Below, in pieces: positions 8,892-16,577 of a DNA stretch of 64,000 bases. A program made the translations under genes and the position numbers. The stretch spans positions 124,001 through 188,000 of the forward strand of contig CAVUEG010000010.1 in NCBI GenBank assembly GCA_963740525.1, written 5' to 3'. The notes under the pieces are model-generated. The model did not search any database, had not been told where the DNA came from, and worked only from the letters and a program-made list of their open reading frames with translations. Origin of the DNA: CAVUEG01 sp963740525. GTDB lineage: Bacteria; Actinomycetota; Actinomycetes; Propionibacteriales; Nocardioidaceae. Position 1 is the stretch's first letter, and each line of letters opens with the position of its first letter.

Positions 8892-9793
8892 CCATCGCGA
8901 CCGCCCGAGAGACCCGATCCGACGACGTCCGGTGGGGGTGGCGCAGCGCGGTCTGCTCCGCCCTCGAGCACGACTTCGTCCTCGACATCGAACCGGTCAG
9001 CGGGTTCCACGAGCACCTGGCGCCACTGGTGGCGCCGTTCCGGGTCCGCCATGGTGTCGCACCCACGAGGCCGAACCGGTACGAGATCCTTCGAGACGAC
9101 GAGCCCGGCCGCTGCGTGCTGTTCTACAACGGCGAGCGGGTGGCCTCCGGACGGGCGGGGCGTGATCTTGCCGGGATCTTCAGCTGGCATCTCAACCAGA
9201 GTGTGATCGAGTCGTCTGTCGACCGGCACGTGCTGCTGCACGCCTCGGCGGCGGTCCGCTGCGGGATGACGGTGATCCTGCCGGCGGACCAGGAGAGCGG
9301 AAAGACAACGACGGTAGCCGGCCTGCTCCGCGAGGGGTTCGAGTACGTGACCGACGAAGCCGTGGCGATCCGGCCGGAGGACTGTGCGATCGAGCCCTTC
9401 CCCAAGAGCCTGAGCCTCGATGCCGGATCGTGGAGCCTCTTCCCGGACTGCCGACCGACGACTCACACGGGCTGGATGACCCAGTGGCAGGTGCCGGCGA
9501 AAGCGCTCGGGGCGGGTGTGCTCGCAGGCCTTGCCGCACCACCACGGATCATCGTCTTCCCGCGCTACGTCGCCGGGGCCCGCACCGCTCTCGAGCCCGT
9601 CACCCGCGGCGAGGCCGTGCAGGAGCTGGCCAGGATGACCTTCCACTTCCGTCGGCACCCACAGCGCAACCTCGCCGTTCTGCGGCGAGTGGCCGCGCGC
9701 GCTCGCGCAGCAAGGCTCGTCATCGGCTCGCTCGACGAGGCCGTGGAGGCCGTCGAGTCGATGGTCAGCGACACCCTGATGGAGGAACTATGA
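8888..9793 (+). CDS. HPr kinase-like ATP-binding protein
   Basis: A 301-residue protein similar to the C-terminal kinase domain of HPr kinase/phosphorylase and to HprK-related proteins of peptide-tailoring and exosortase clusters. The P-loop is PADQESGKTTT (Gly138, Lys139, Thr140), preceded by the family LHAS (about 117-120) and followed by YVTDEAVAI (Asp156), matching the HprK acid region. The first Gly of Walker A is Ala here, as in several HprK relatives. GTG start chosen for its four-base overlap with PqqD copy 2. It would phosphorylate a Ser, Thr or similar group on a peptide or protein; no HPr is nearby, so a sugar-transport role is unlikely. Confidence 0.8.
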   Translation: MTIATARETRSDDVRWGWRSAVCSALEHDFVLDIEPVSGFHEHLAPLVAPFRVRHGVAPTRPNRYEILRDDEPGRCVLFYNGERVASGRAGRDLAGIFSWHLNQSVIESSVDRHVLLHASAAVRCGMTVILPADQESGKTTTVAGLLREGFEYVTDEAVAIRPEDCAIEPFPKSLSLDAGSWSLFPDCRPTTHTGWMTQWQVPAKALGAGVLAGLAAPPRIIVFPRYVAGARTALEPVTRGEAVQELARMTFHFRRHPQRNLAVLRRVAARARAARLVIGSLDEAVEAVESMVSDTLMEEL

Positions 9794-10095
9794 GCACCGA
9801 CAGCGAAGTATCGATCACCGACGACGCCATCCTCGCTGCCCGGCCGAGTCCGGCGATCGAGTGGGTGGACGTCGAGGGCGAGATCGTGGCCTGGAACGAG
9901 GAGCGGGAGTCACTTCACCTGCTCGATCCGGTCGCCGGCATCATCTTCCAGCTCTGTGACGGGGTGACACCGCTCCGGGTCACCCTCGAGGAGGTCGCCG
10001 CGGCCTTCGGCAGGGAGCCGACCGAGATCGCGGCCGACGTACGCGAGTGCGCGGTGTCGTTGACCGACCTCGGACTCGTGGAGCGCGTGGGATGA
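9790..10095 (+). CDS. PqqD-family peptide-binding protein (copy 3)
   Basis: A 101-residue PqqD-like protein between the two kinase-like genes. The core is VAWNEERESLHLLDPVAG (about residues 32-49), then IIFQLCDGVTPLRVTLEEV, and the final helix with LTDLGLVERVG. ATGA overlaps at both ends couple it to its neighbours. Three PqqD-like proteins, two of them flanking a kinase-like gene, suggest separate presentation steps for one substrate, or several substrates. It differs markedly in sequence from copies 1 and 2, so it is not a recent duplicate. Confidence 0.85.
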   Translation: MSTDSEVSITDDAILAARPSPAIEWVDVEGEIVAWNEERESLHLLDPVAGIIFQLCDGVTPLRVTLEEVAAAFGREPTEIAADVRECAVSLTDLGLVERVG

Positions 10096-10994
10096 GCCAG
10101 GCCGAGGCCACGCAGGCCGGCCCGATGGTGCTCCCGCAGGCAGTGACCCCCTGCCTCACGCGGCTGGCGGAGCGCCGGCCCTGGCTCGACACCCTCGCCG
10201 TGCAGGCGGGGGAGTACGTCGTCGGAGTCCGCGTGGACACCGAACGGGGCCGCGAAGAGGTGGAGACCCTGTTGGGCGCGGCGAGACGGCCGCACCTCGA
10301 CGCCGACGTCGCACCGCACTTCTCGGTGGAGCTGGGGGAGCACGCACGAGGGGGACGACCGCTGCACCTGGTCTACCGCCAGCATGAGGTCGCAGCGCGC
10401 CGCCGAAGCGTGGCACCGTTGATGCTCGACCTGGTCCAGCTTCTCGACGAGATGGCGCACGTCTTCCACACCGAGTCCCCGGTCGTCCAGGGCGCGGTGC
10501 TGATCACTGCGGAGCGCCGCGCGTTGCTGCTCCCGGCTCGGCTGCACACTCGGCTCGTGACCCGGCGCCAACAGTTCGAGGACCACGGGATCGAGCTGCT
10601 CGGCGCCGGCGTCCACCGGGTCAGCGCGACGGGCGGCGAGATCACCGTTGACCTGCTCGACCCCCACCTGGCCGAGGCAGTCAGGCTTCACGATCTCGGC
10701 GACCGCACGCTCACCGGTGCCTTCCCGATCGCGGTGTGGGGCATTCCCGCCGTGGGCAACCAGGTCTACGACCTGCGCCCGGCCGAGGCCGTCTACGGGG
10801 CCGCGTCGATGATCGTCAACCGGCGTGTGATCGGGATGCGGGAGACACTCTCGCTGCTCCACCAGGCCACCACCGGGCCCCGGTTCCTCACCGTCCCGGA
10901 CCTGACGACGGGCTCCGCGAGTGAGCTGGTGCGTGAACTAGCCCGGGATCCCCGGGCTGACCTGACCGAGCTGACCTGGGCTGACCTGGGCTGA
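10092..10994 (+). CDS. Kinase-like protein without P-loop, probable HprK paralogue
   Basis: A 300-residue protein not recognised by any motif of its own. Read against the gene at 8888 it shows the same order of elements: LHLVYRQHEVAARRRSV aligns with the strand LFYNGERVASGRAG, and ALLLPARLHTRLVTRR (about residues 158-173) falls where VILPADQESGKTTT lies in the kinase. The Gly-Lys-Thr of the P-loop is replaced, and YVTDEAVAI becomes ELLGAGVHRV without the acid. This suggests a catalytically dead paralogue that could bind or regulate the active one. The alignment is by eye. It is the last gene of the operon and ends 66 bases before a strong hairpin. Confidence 0.6.
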   Translation: MSQAEATQAGPMVLPQAVTPCLTRLAERRPWLDTLAVQAGEYVVGVRVDTERGREEVETLLGAARRPHLDADVAPHFSVELGEHARGGRPLHLVYRQHEVAARRRSVAPLMLDLVQLLDEMAHVFHTESPVVQGAVLITAERRALLLPARLHTRLVTRRQQFEDHGIELLGAGVHRVSATGGEITVDLLDPHLAEAVRLHDLGDRTLTGAFPIAVWGIPAVGNQVYDLRPAEAVYGAASMIVNRRVIGMRETLSLLHQATTGPRFLTVPDLTTGSASELVRELARDPRADLTELTWADLG

Positions 10995-11060
10995 GCCGCA
11001 GGCACGGAGGCGTGCAGGCTCTCGAACCGCGCCGGTCATGCCACTCCGGGCACACGAAAC

Positions 11061-11098
11061 CGGCGGTGGTTCCGGACTGGGCTCCGGAACCACCGCCG
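11061..11098. terminator. Strong bidirectional terminator hairpin
   Basis: A perfect inverted repeat of 16 bp per arm (CGGCGGTGGTTCCGGA and its complement) around a six-base loop CTGGGC. It lies between the convergent ends of the rightward glycan/PqqD operon (10994) and the leftward Tat operon (11108). There is no clear U-tract, as usual for actinobacterial terminators. Confidence 0.85.
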
Positions 11099-11107
11099 TC
11101 CTGGGGG

Positions 11108-11278
11108 TCATTCAGCAGCGGCGGGAACGACCACCTTGGCTCCCTCGCCCCGGACCAGGAACTGCTCGTCCGGGTCGAAGCCCAGGGCGACGCCCTTGGC
11201 GGTCTCGATTGCAGCGACTGACTTCGCGGCCGCTTGACGCAGGATCTCCGCAACCTGTTCGGGTGTGTACTCAGTCAT
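11108..11278 (-). CDS. 56-residue small protein, last gene of the Tat operon
   Basis: A small acidic protein beginning MTEYTPEQVAEIL and ending with VVVPAAAE. It has no signal peptide or Cys. The start is set by a GGAAAGGA-like ribosome site 6-13 bases upstream; a longer upstream reading would run into the Tat gene's coding region without support. It follows the 11292 gene by 13 bases. Its size and place make it a candidate precursor or chaperone peptide for the PqqD/kinase system across the terminator, but it lacks the leader pattern of lasso peptides (Tyr-x-x-Pro-x-Leu then Thr near the cut). Function unknown. Confidence 0.6.
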   Translation of the reverse strand: MTEYTPEQVAEILRQAAAKSVAAIETAKGVALGFDPDEQFLVRGEGAKVVVPAAAE

Positions 11279-11291
11279 GATGCATCCTTTC

Positions 11292-11639
11292 CTAGCAGGC
11301 CACGGGGCCACTGTTGGCGGGGTCGAGCTCGCAGGCCCCCAAGATGACCTGGCAGTAGCCCGCCGCACCGACAGGGTTCCCGAAGACGGGCGTGAAGGTC
11401 GCGACGCAGTCGCAGCACGTCTTGGTCTGGTGGTACGTCACCCTGAAGCAGTGGCCCTTCCCGTCGTTGTAGATGAACGAGCCCAGGCACGGGGTGCCGG
11501 CGGCGAAGGCCGGCCCCGCGATCGTCTGGACGGCCGGGACCGTCCAAGCCAGCGCACCGCCGAGGATGGCTCCCCGACGCAGCACGGACCGGCGGTCGAT
11601 CCCTGACGACTGCTCAGTCGTGTCGGGTGGTGATTCCAT
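11292..11639 (-). CDS. Tat-exported Cys-rich small protein
   Basis: A 115-residue protein with a twin-arginine signal: DRRSVLRRGAILGG, a hydrophobic stretch and a likely cleavage after AGPAFA (about residue 47). The mature part of about 68 residues has eight Cys, including CCDC, and no known domain. An even Cys number in an exported protein suggests disulfides or bound metal or cofactor, consistent with folding before Tat export. The ribosome site GAGGGGG precedes the ATG. It lies in one leftward unit with a Tat paralogue upstream and the 56-residue gene downstream. It may be the product that the facing operon modifies or displays; this is inference. Confidence 0.72.
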   Translation of the reverse strand: MESPPDTTEQSSGIDRRSVLRRGAILGGALAWTVPAVQTIAGPAFAAGTPCLGSFIYNDGKGHCFRVTYHQTKTCCDCVATFTPVFGNPVGAAGYCQVILGACELDPANSGPVAC

Positions 11640-11713
11640 GATGCCCCCTCAGTTTCTCGGTGTGTGGTGCTGTTCTTCGGTCAGATGGTGCTGTTCCGCA
11701 ATGCCCTGGTCGA

Positions 11714-12355
11714 TCATTTGCAGCCCGAGCAGTCACGTTTGGTCGGCCCGAGTGATGGGTGGGCCTGAAGGTTGCCGTTGCTCACCGTCCCCTGTGCGGT
11801 GAGCAAGAGCACGTTCGTCGCGTCGTACACCTTGATCGAGGCGTAGTCAGCGTTGCCGGGCTCGCCGTTGTCCACGAAGACGAACTCCAGCTTGTTGCCG
11901 AGCTTGTCCCGAGCCGTCCCCTCGAAGCGGTTCGGACATTCCTCGGTCTGGGGTGGTGGGGCGGGGTTGCCCGTCTTGATGCAGACCACCACCAGGTTCA
12001 GCGTGAAGTGCCAGGAGACGTCGTCCTTGGGGTTGGCCTTGGGGTGGGCGTTGACCTCGATCTCGACCGGCCCGTCGCCTTGGCAACAGATCTGTCCGAG
12101 GCCGTAGCTGGCCTTGGGAATGGTCTGGCCCTTGTAGAGCACCGGAGCGCCCTTGATGGTGACCAGCTGGCCGCCACCGGTCAGGCAGGCGGTGCAGGGA
12201 AGCCTGCTGCCGAGCGCGAACGCCGGAGTCACCAGCGACTGCACCGTGGGCAGCGCCCATGCGGTGCCGGCGGCCACGATCGACGCACGCTGCAGGAAGC
12301 CACGGCGGTCGAAGCCGGCGGCATCCGGTTCGTGCTCATCGGACACGTGCGCCAC
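11714..12355 (-). CDS. Tat-exported Cys-containing protein of unknown function
   Basis: A 213-residue protein with a twin-arginine signal (FDRRGFLQRASIVAAG, then a hydrophobic run ending TPAFALG at about residue 49). The mature part starts with PCTACL and ends with CSGC, with a CC pair (ICCQG) and two further single Cys between. The signal region is close to that of the neighbouring 11292 protein (TAWALPTVQSLVTPAFA versus LAWTVPAVQTIAGPAFA), so the two are paralogous at least in export. No domain recognised in the mature chain, which looks beta-rich. Start is GTG at 12355; a GTG 12 bases further in is an alternative. Confidence 0.7.
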   Translation of the reverse strand: MAHVSDEHEPDAAGFDRRGFLQRASIVAAGTAWALPTVQSLVTPAFALGSRLPCTACLTGGGQLVTIKGAPVLYKGQTIPKASYGLGQICCQGDGPVEIEVNAHPKANPKDDVSWHFTLNLVVVCIKTGNPAPPPQTEECPNRFEGTARDKLGNKLEFVFVDNGEPGNADYASIKVYDATNVLLLTAQGTVSNGNLQAHPSLGPTKRDCSGCK

Positions 12356-12678
12356 GGCTCCCCCTCTCGTCCGGCCGAGACTCCCTGCGATGACACTAGG
12401 TCGACCGCCCCGTTCGGCTCGATACGCAGATCGGAGTAATCCAAGGGGGTCGGGGAGCGTTTCGCCTCACGCACCGTGTGCTGCTCAGCATGAACGAATC
12501 ACGTCGGTGCGGGGATTCTTCGAGCGGCGGATCAGGGTTTCGTCTACACCCTCTGTGTCCTCGCTGGCCCCAGGTCGGGACTGTCTGCTCCAGCCAAAGT
12601 CGGGACTCTCGCCTCTGTCCGCGGAGCCCTGACGACGGAATAGATTGCGGGTGGCTCATGTCCAGGGGGGTGTTGAGG
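12356..12678. other. Divergent intergenic region, 323 bp
   Basis: Lies between the leftward Tat operon and the rightward acyltransferase and should hold both promoters. The stretch just upstream of the Tat gene is locally AT-richer (12420-12445 and 12480-12500), but I cannot assign convincing -35/-10 pairs. Short open frames here have no ribosome sites or family features. Confidence 0.4.
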
Positions 12679-13859
12679 ATGCAGCCTCAGCAGCAGTCAG
12701 GCCTGAATGCGGCGGCAGTCACCACCGGCGCGCCACGGCCTACGCGAAGACTGCGTTACCTAGACGGCGTGCGCGCGGCGGCTGCGCTGCTGGTCGTCCT
12801 CGTCCACGTCCGGAGCACTGTCCCGTCCCTAGCGTTGCCCCGGCCCGTGGACCAGCTCTTCAACTTGGGCCACTTCGCCGTGACCGTGTTCATCGTTGTG
12901 TCCGGCTTCTCGCTCGGACTGGGATGGGCCAGGCTGGCTGGCTCGCCCGGCTGGACCCGTGAGTTCATCGCCCGACGGTTCTGGCGCATCGTGCCCACCT
13001 ACTGGGCTGCCATCGTGCTGTCGGTCGTGCTGATCAAACTCGCCATCGGACGACCCACAGGCACGCACTGGGACAGCGTCCTGCCGCTGGACTGGTCCGG
13101 AGTGCTGGTGCACGCGGCACTCATGCAGGACTTCCTGCCTGGGCGTCCTCCCAACCACGTCTTCTGGTCGATCGCCATCGAGTGGCACATCTACTTCGGG
13201 TTCCCGCTCATCCTCTGGCTGTCTCGGTCTCGTCTCGCGGTGCTGGGGACGGCCGTGCTGACGATCGCGGTCTACGCCTGGTGGCTGACTGGGACCAGCG
13301 CGTTCCAAGGTTTCGCGGTCCAGTGCGTGCCTGTTTCGCAGTCGGCGTCCTGGCCGCAGTGCGGAGCGTGCCCGGCGCGGACGCTGGGCAGCTTCGGCGG
13401 CTGACCGTGGCTGCAACTGCGGGTGCCGTGGCCTTCTCTGCGTTCCTCTACCTCATGCCGATACACCTCCCGGCCATGAATGCACTGGCCGACCTCCCGT
13501 TGGGTGTGGCAGCTGCAGGCGGGCTCGGGCTCATGCGTCTGGGCTCGCTCGGTTGGCTCTCCGCCGCGCTCGGCTGTCGCCCGCTGGCGTTCCTGGGCAC
13601 CTTCGCCTACAGCATCTACCTGGTGCATGCCCCGGTCCTGCAGGTGGCGTGGCAGTACCTCGTCCCTGCCGATGCCGGCGATGCGTTCCAGTTCGTCGTG
13701 CTGCTTGGTCCCGGGGTCGTGGTGGCGCTGGGCTGTTCGTATGCCTTCTTCTGGATCGCCGAGCGACCCTTCCTTTCGGGGCGACCGCGCTTCTCCATGC
13801 CGTTACGCCGGGTCTCAGCGCCGATGACGCCAGAACCCGGCGAGGCGATGCCCGGCTGA
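12679..13859 (+). pseudogene. Acyltransferase 3 (OafA/YrhL-like), frameshifted
   Basis: A membrane acyltransferase that O-acylates surface glycans, about 390 residues in its original form. The first part reads RRLRYLDGVRAAAALLVVLVH, the family start with the catalytic-region His, followed by FIVVSGFSLGLGWARL, RRFWRIVPTYWAAI and FWSIAIEWHIYFGFPL. After GTSAFQGFAVQ (about 13320) the frame is lost by one missing base; the family continues one frame back from about 13326 with CFAVGVLAA through FLGTFAYSIYLVHAPVLQ to the stop at 13859. A consensus error or a genuine single-base deletion are both possible. The ATG at 12679 has a weak GAGG upstream. It may decorate the product of the neighbouring glycan operon. 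Confidence 0.8.
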
Positions 13860-13874
13860 CACTCGCCGGGTGCT

Positions 13875-15335
13875 TCAGACGATCGTCAGGTGCGTCTGGG
13901 ACTCGGCGGCATTGCGTGACGCCGCGGCGCGGGCCTCCGACTCGGCCAGCGAGTCGGAGGCGTGCTCGCGCCACCAGGCCTGACCGGACTGAGGCAGGGT
14001 GTGGATCGGGTCGAAGTACTCGTACGTCCGGCTCAAGGCCTCGGGGTCGCTCGCCTCGATCGAGGTCCGGTAGTTCTTCGTCCAGTGGGAGATCCCGAGC
14101 TCCTGGTCGTAGTCGGCGAGCTGGTGCACCCAGCGCTTGCCGACGAACGGTACGTCGCACACGATGCGCGGCGTCGCGAAGCCGGGAAGGTAGCCCATGA
14201 TGTGGTGCTGCAGCCGCTGGGCGTCGGCGACCGAGACCCGCCAGTGCTCGCTGAACGGGATCATGTCGCACATGTAGAAGTAGTAGGGCATGATCTGCGC
14301 GCCGTCGAGGAGCCGGAAGCAGAGGTCCAGCAGCGCGTTCGGGTCGGCGTTGACGCCGTTGAGCAGGACGCCCTGGTTGCGGACGTCGCGGATGCCGGTG
14401 TCGAGCATCGCCCGGGTCGCCTTCGCCACCAGCGGCGTGACCGAGTTCGCGTGGTTGACGTGGGTGTGGATCGCGATCGAGACGCCACGGTTCCTGGCGA
14501 TCCCGGCGACCCGCTCCATGCCGGCCCGGACCTCGTCCTGGAGCCAGTGCTGGGGGAGCCCCATCAGGGCCTTCGTCGCCAGCCTGATGTCGCGGATGTT
14601 CTCGACCTCGAGCACCCGGGTCAGGAAGTCCTCGAGACGTGCCCATGGCATGTTCGCCACGTCCCCGCCGGACACGACGAGGTCACGGACCTGCGGCGTG
14701 CGGCGCAGGTAGTCGAGCATCGAGGCGTAGCGGTCGACCGGCTTGAGCTCGAACTTGAGCTTGTCGATCACCGGGGTCGAGTTGCCGACCAGGTCCATCC
14801 GGGTGCAGTGCCCGCAGTACTGCGGGCAGGTCGGAAGGAGCTCCGCGAGGACCTTCGTGGGGTAGCGGTGGGTGAGCCCCTCGGCCACCCACATGTCGTG
14901 CTCGTGCAGGGAGTCGCGGGTGGCGTGCGGGTGCGAGGGCCAGTCCGTGCGGCGGTCGCTGAAGACGGGCAGCATGTAGTGACGCACCGGGTCGGCGTAG
15001 AACGCCTCGGTCAGCGAGCCCGGCCCGGCGGGGGCGTCGTACGGCGCCATCGTGTTCATCATCTGCGGCGGCACCAGCATCGACATCGTGGCGCGCTCCT
15101 GCTGGTCACGCTCGAGGTCGAGGTAGAAGCGCTCGTCGACGAGGTCACCGAGCAGCTCACGCAGCTGCTTGAGGTTCTTCACGCAGTGCGCCCGCTGCCA
15201 CTGGACGGACTCCCACTCCTGCGAGGTCACGTCCTTCCATCCGGGGAAGCGGGTCCAGTCGGGCTCGACGAGCTCGACCCGCTGGTACGGGTACGGCTGG
15301 CCGGTCTCCAGACCGATCGCGGTCTCGATGCTCAT
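13875..15335 (-). CDS. kamA: KamA-family lysine 2,3-aminomutase, divergent subfamily
   Basis: A radical SAM/PLP enzyme that moves the alpha-amino group of L-lysine to C3, giving beta-lysine, the first step of the pathway encoded here. It has 486 residues. The cluster ligands are CPQYCGHC (Cys170, 174, 177), the SAM-side motif is VSGGD (221-225) and the conserved HTHVNHANSVTP and QGVLLNGVNAD follow. The PLP lysine motif of classical KamA (GGGGK) is here PFVGK with Lys400, and the C-terminal region is longer, so it belongs to a separate branch. The start is the ATG at 15335 with GGGAG eight bases upstream, rather than one 41 codons earlier. Divergent from kdd. Confidence 0.85.
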   Translation of the reverse strand: MSIETAIGLETGQPYPYQRVELVEPDWTRFPGWKDVTSQEWESVQWQRAHCVKNLKQLRELLGDLVDERFYLDLERDQQERATMSMLVPPQMMNTMAPYDAPAGPGSLTEAFYADPVRHYMLPVFSDRRTDWPSHPHATRDSLHEHDMWVAEGLTHRYPTKVLAELLPTCPQYCGHCTRMDLVGNSTPVIDKLKFELKPVDRYASMLDYLRRTPQVRDLVVSGGDVANMPWARLEDFLTRVLEVENIRDIRLATKALMGLPQHWLQDEVRAGMERVAGIARNRGVSIAIHTHVNHANSVTPLVAKATRAMLDTGIRDVRNQGVLLNGVNADPNALLDLCFRLLDGAQIMPYYFYMCDMIPFSEHWRVSVADAQRLQHHIMGYLPGFATPRIVCDVPFVGKRWVHQLADYDQELGISHWTKNYRTSIEASDPEALSRTYEYFDPIHTLPQSGQAWWREHASDSLAESEARAAASRNAAESQTHLTIV

Positions 15336-15377
15336 CTTCTGCTCCCACGCTGGTGCGGATCGGGTCGGTGCGTCGTT

Positions 15378-15397
15378 TGTGTGACGCGCTGCACACA
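15378..15397. promoter_or_regulatory. Palindrome between kamA and kdd, candidate operator
   Basis: TGTGTG and CACACA arms separated by eight bases, in the 149-bp divergent region. It is 43 bases from the kamA start and 88 from kdd. It could bind a repressor controlling both directions; no regulator gene lies next to it. Confidence 0.4.
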
Positions 15398-15484
15398 TGC
15401 CAGAGTAAGCATAGAACGTCCCGTTGAACCAATCACACGCCGGACGATCTCCCGTCAAATGGTCTACACCGCGAAGGACAGCCC

Positions 15485-16543
15485 GTGAGTGACAGTGATC
15501 CGACCGGCCTGCATCGGGTCCTCGAGCCGGCTGGCGCGCTGCCCCAGGCGGCGCTCCGGCTCGACACCCGGCGCGAGCTGTGGCCCGACGAGGTCCGGAT
15601 CCGGGTGGAGCGGCTGAACCTCGACGCCGCCTCGTTCCGTCAGCTCGAGCGCAAGCACGAGGAGCGGGGGAGCGGCGCCGGTGACGCCGTACGCGCCGAG
15701 GTCCTCGACATCATCGCCAGCCGCGGGAAGATGCAGAACCCCGAGACCGGCTCCGGCGGGATGCTGATCGGCACCGTCGAGGAGGTGGGACCCGAGTCCC
15801 CTCTCGGACTCTCGGTGGGGGACCGCGTCACCACGCTGGTCTCGCTGACACTGACCCCGCTGGTCATCGAGGACGGCCTGTCCCGCTGGGACGGCCGTGG
15901 TGAGCAGGTGCCGACCGACGGCTACGCGATCCTCTTCGGGCGCTCGATCGCCGCGAAGATCCCCGACGACCTGCCGCACGAGCTGTCACTGAGCGTGATG
16001 GACGTCTGCGGGGCGCCGGCACTGACCGCCCGGGTCGTGGAGAACTATGTGGCCGGCGCGTCCTCGGCGGACCACCCGGTGGTCGCCGTGATCGGTGGCG
16101 CCGGCAAGTCGGGCTCGCTGTCCCTGGCCGCGGCCAAGGCCGCCGGTGCCGGGCGCACGATCGGCGTGGTCCCGCACCAGGGCGAGGCAGACCTGCTCGG
16201 TGAAGCCGCGCTGGCGGACGTGGTGGTCATCGCGGACGCTCGCGACCCGCTGGCGCTGCGCGACGCGGTCGAGGGTGCCGGTGGTCCCGCCGACGTCACG
16301 GTGGTCTGTGTCGACGTGCCCGGCTGCGAAGGTGGCGCGATCCTCGCCACCGCCTCGGGTGGCACGGTGGTCTTCTTCTCCATGGCGACCTCGTTCAGCG
16401 CCGCGGCGCTGGGCGCCGAGGGCCTGGCCGCCGACGTGACGATGCTGGTCGGCAACGGCTATGTGCCCGGGCACGCGGAGTACGCGATGTCGCTGCTGCG
16501 CGGCCACGACGGCGTACGACGCCTCTTCGAGCAGCGGCTGTGA
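15485..16543 (+). CDS. kdd: L-erythro-3,5-diaminohexanoate dehydrogenase
   Basis: Oxidatively deaminates 3,5-diaminohexanoate to 5-amino-3-oxohexanoate with NAD(P), the third step of beta-lysine degradation. The 352-residue chain shows an MDR-like N-terminal region (RRELWPDEVRIRVERLNLDAASFRQL), IIASRGKMQNPETGSGGMLIG, highly characteristic of Kdd, and a Rossmann segment with AVIGGAGKSGSLSLAAAKAAG (split as VIGGAGKSG). Usual length for the family. GTG start with AAGGA six bases upstream. It heads the rightward unit amidohydrolase-kamD-kamE-kal, and gene context confirms the call. Confidence 0.9.
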   Translation: MSDSDPTGLHRVLEPAGALPQAALRLDTRRELWPDEVRIRVERLNLDAASFRQLERKHEERGSGAGDAVRAEVLDIIASRGKMQNPETGSGGMLIGTVEEVGPESPLGLSVGDRVTTLVSLTLTPLVIEDGLSRWDGRGEQVPTDGYAILFGRSIAAKIPDDLPHELSLSVMDVCGAPALTARVVENYVAGASSADHPVVAVIGGAGKSGSLSLAAAKAAGAGRTIGVVPHQGEADLLGEAALADVVVIADARDPLALRDAVEGAGGPADVTVVCVDVPGCEGGAILATASGGTVVFFSMATSFSAAALGAEGLAADVTMLVGNGYVPGHAEYAMSLLRGHDGVRRLFEQRL

Positions 16544-16577
16544 CGGCGAGACGTCCGACGGGTGTCAGGATGACTCA

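Noticed and set aside
11108..11278. Lasso peptide precursor
   Set aside because: It has a Tyr-Thr-Pro near the start but lacks the YxxPxLxxxG leader spacing, the Thr before the cut and a plausible ring Gly/Cys; no lasso protease or cyclase is visible.
12229..12678. Small proteins in the 12.4-12.7 kb gap
   Set aside because: Several overlapping open frames exist in all directions but none has a ribosome site, leaderless box or conserved features.
13962..15488. A 508-codon open frame antisense to kamA and similar long frames opposite gcvP, sbcC and HTH-MurA
   Set aside because: They mirror the true genes on the other strand, are rich in Arg, Pro and Gly as expected from GC-rich third positions, and contain no domain motifs or ribosome sites.
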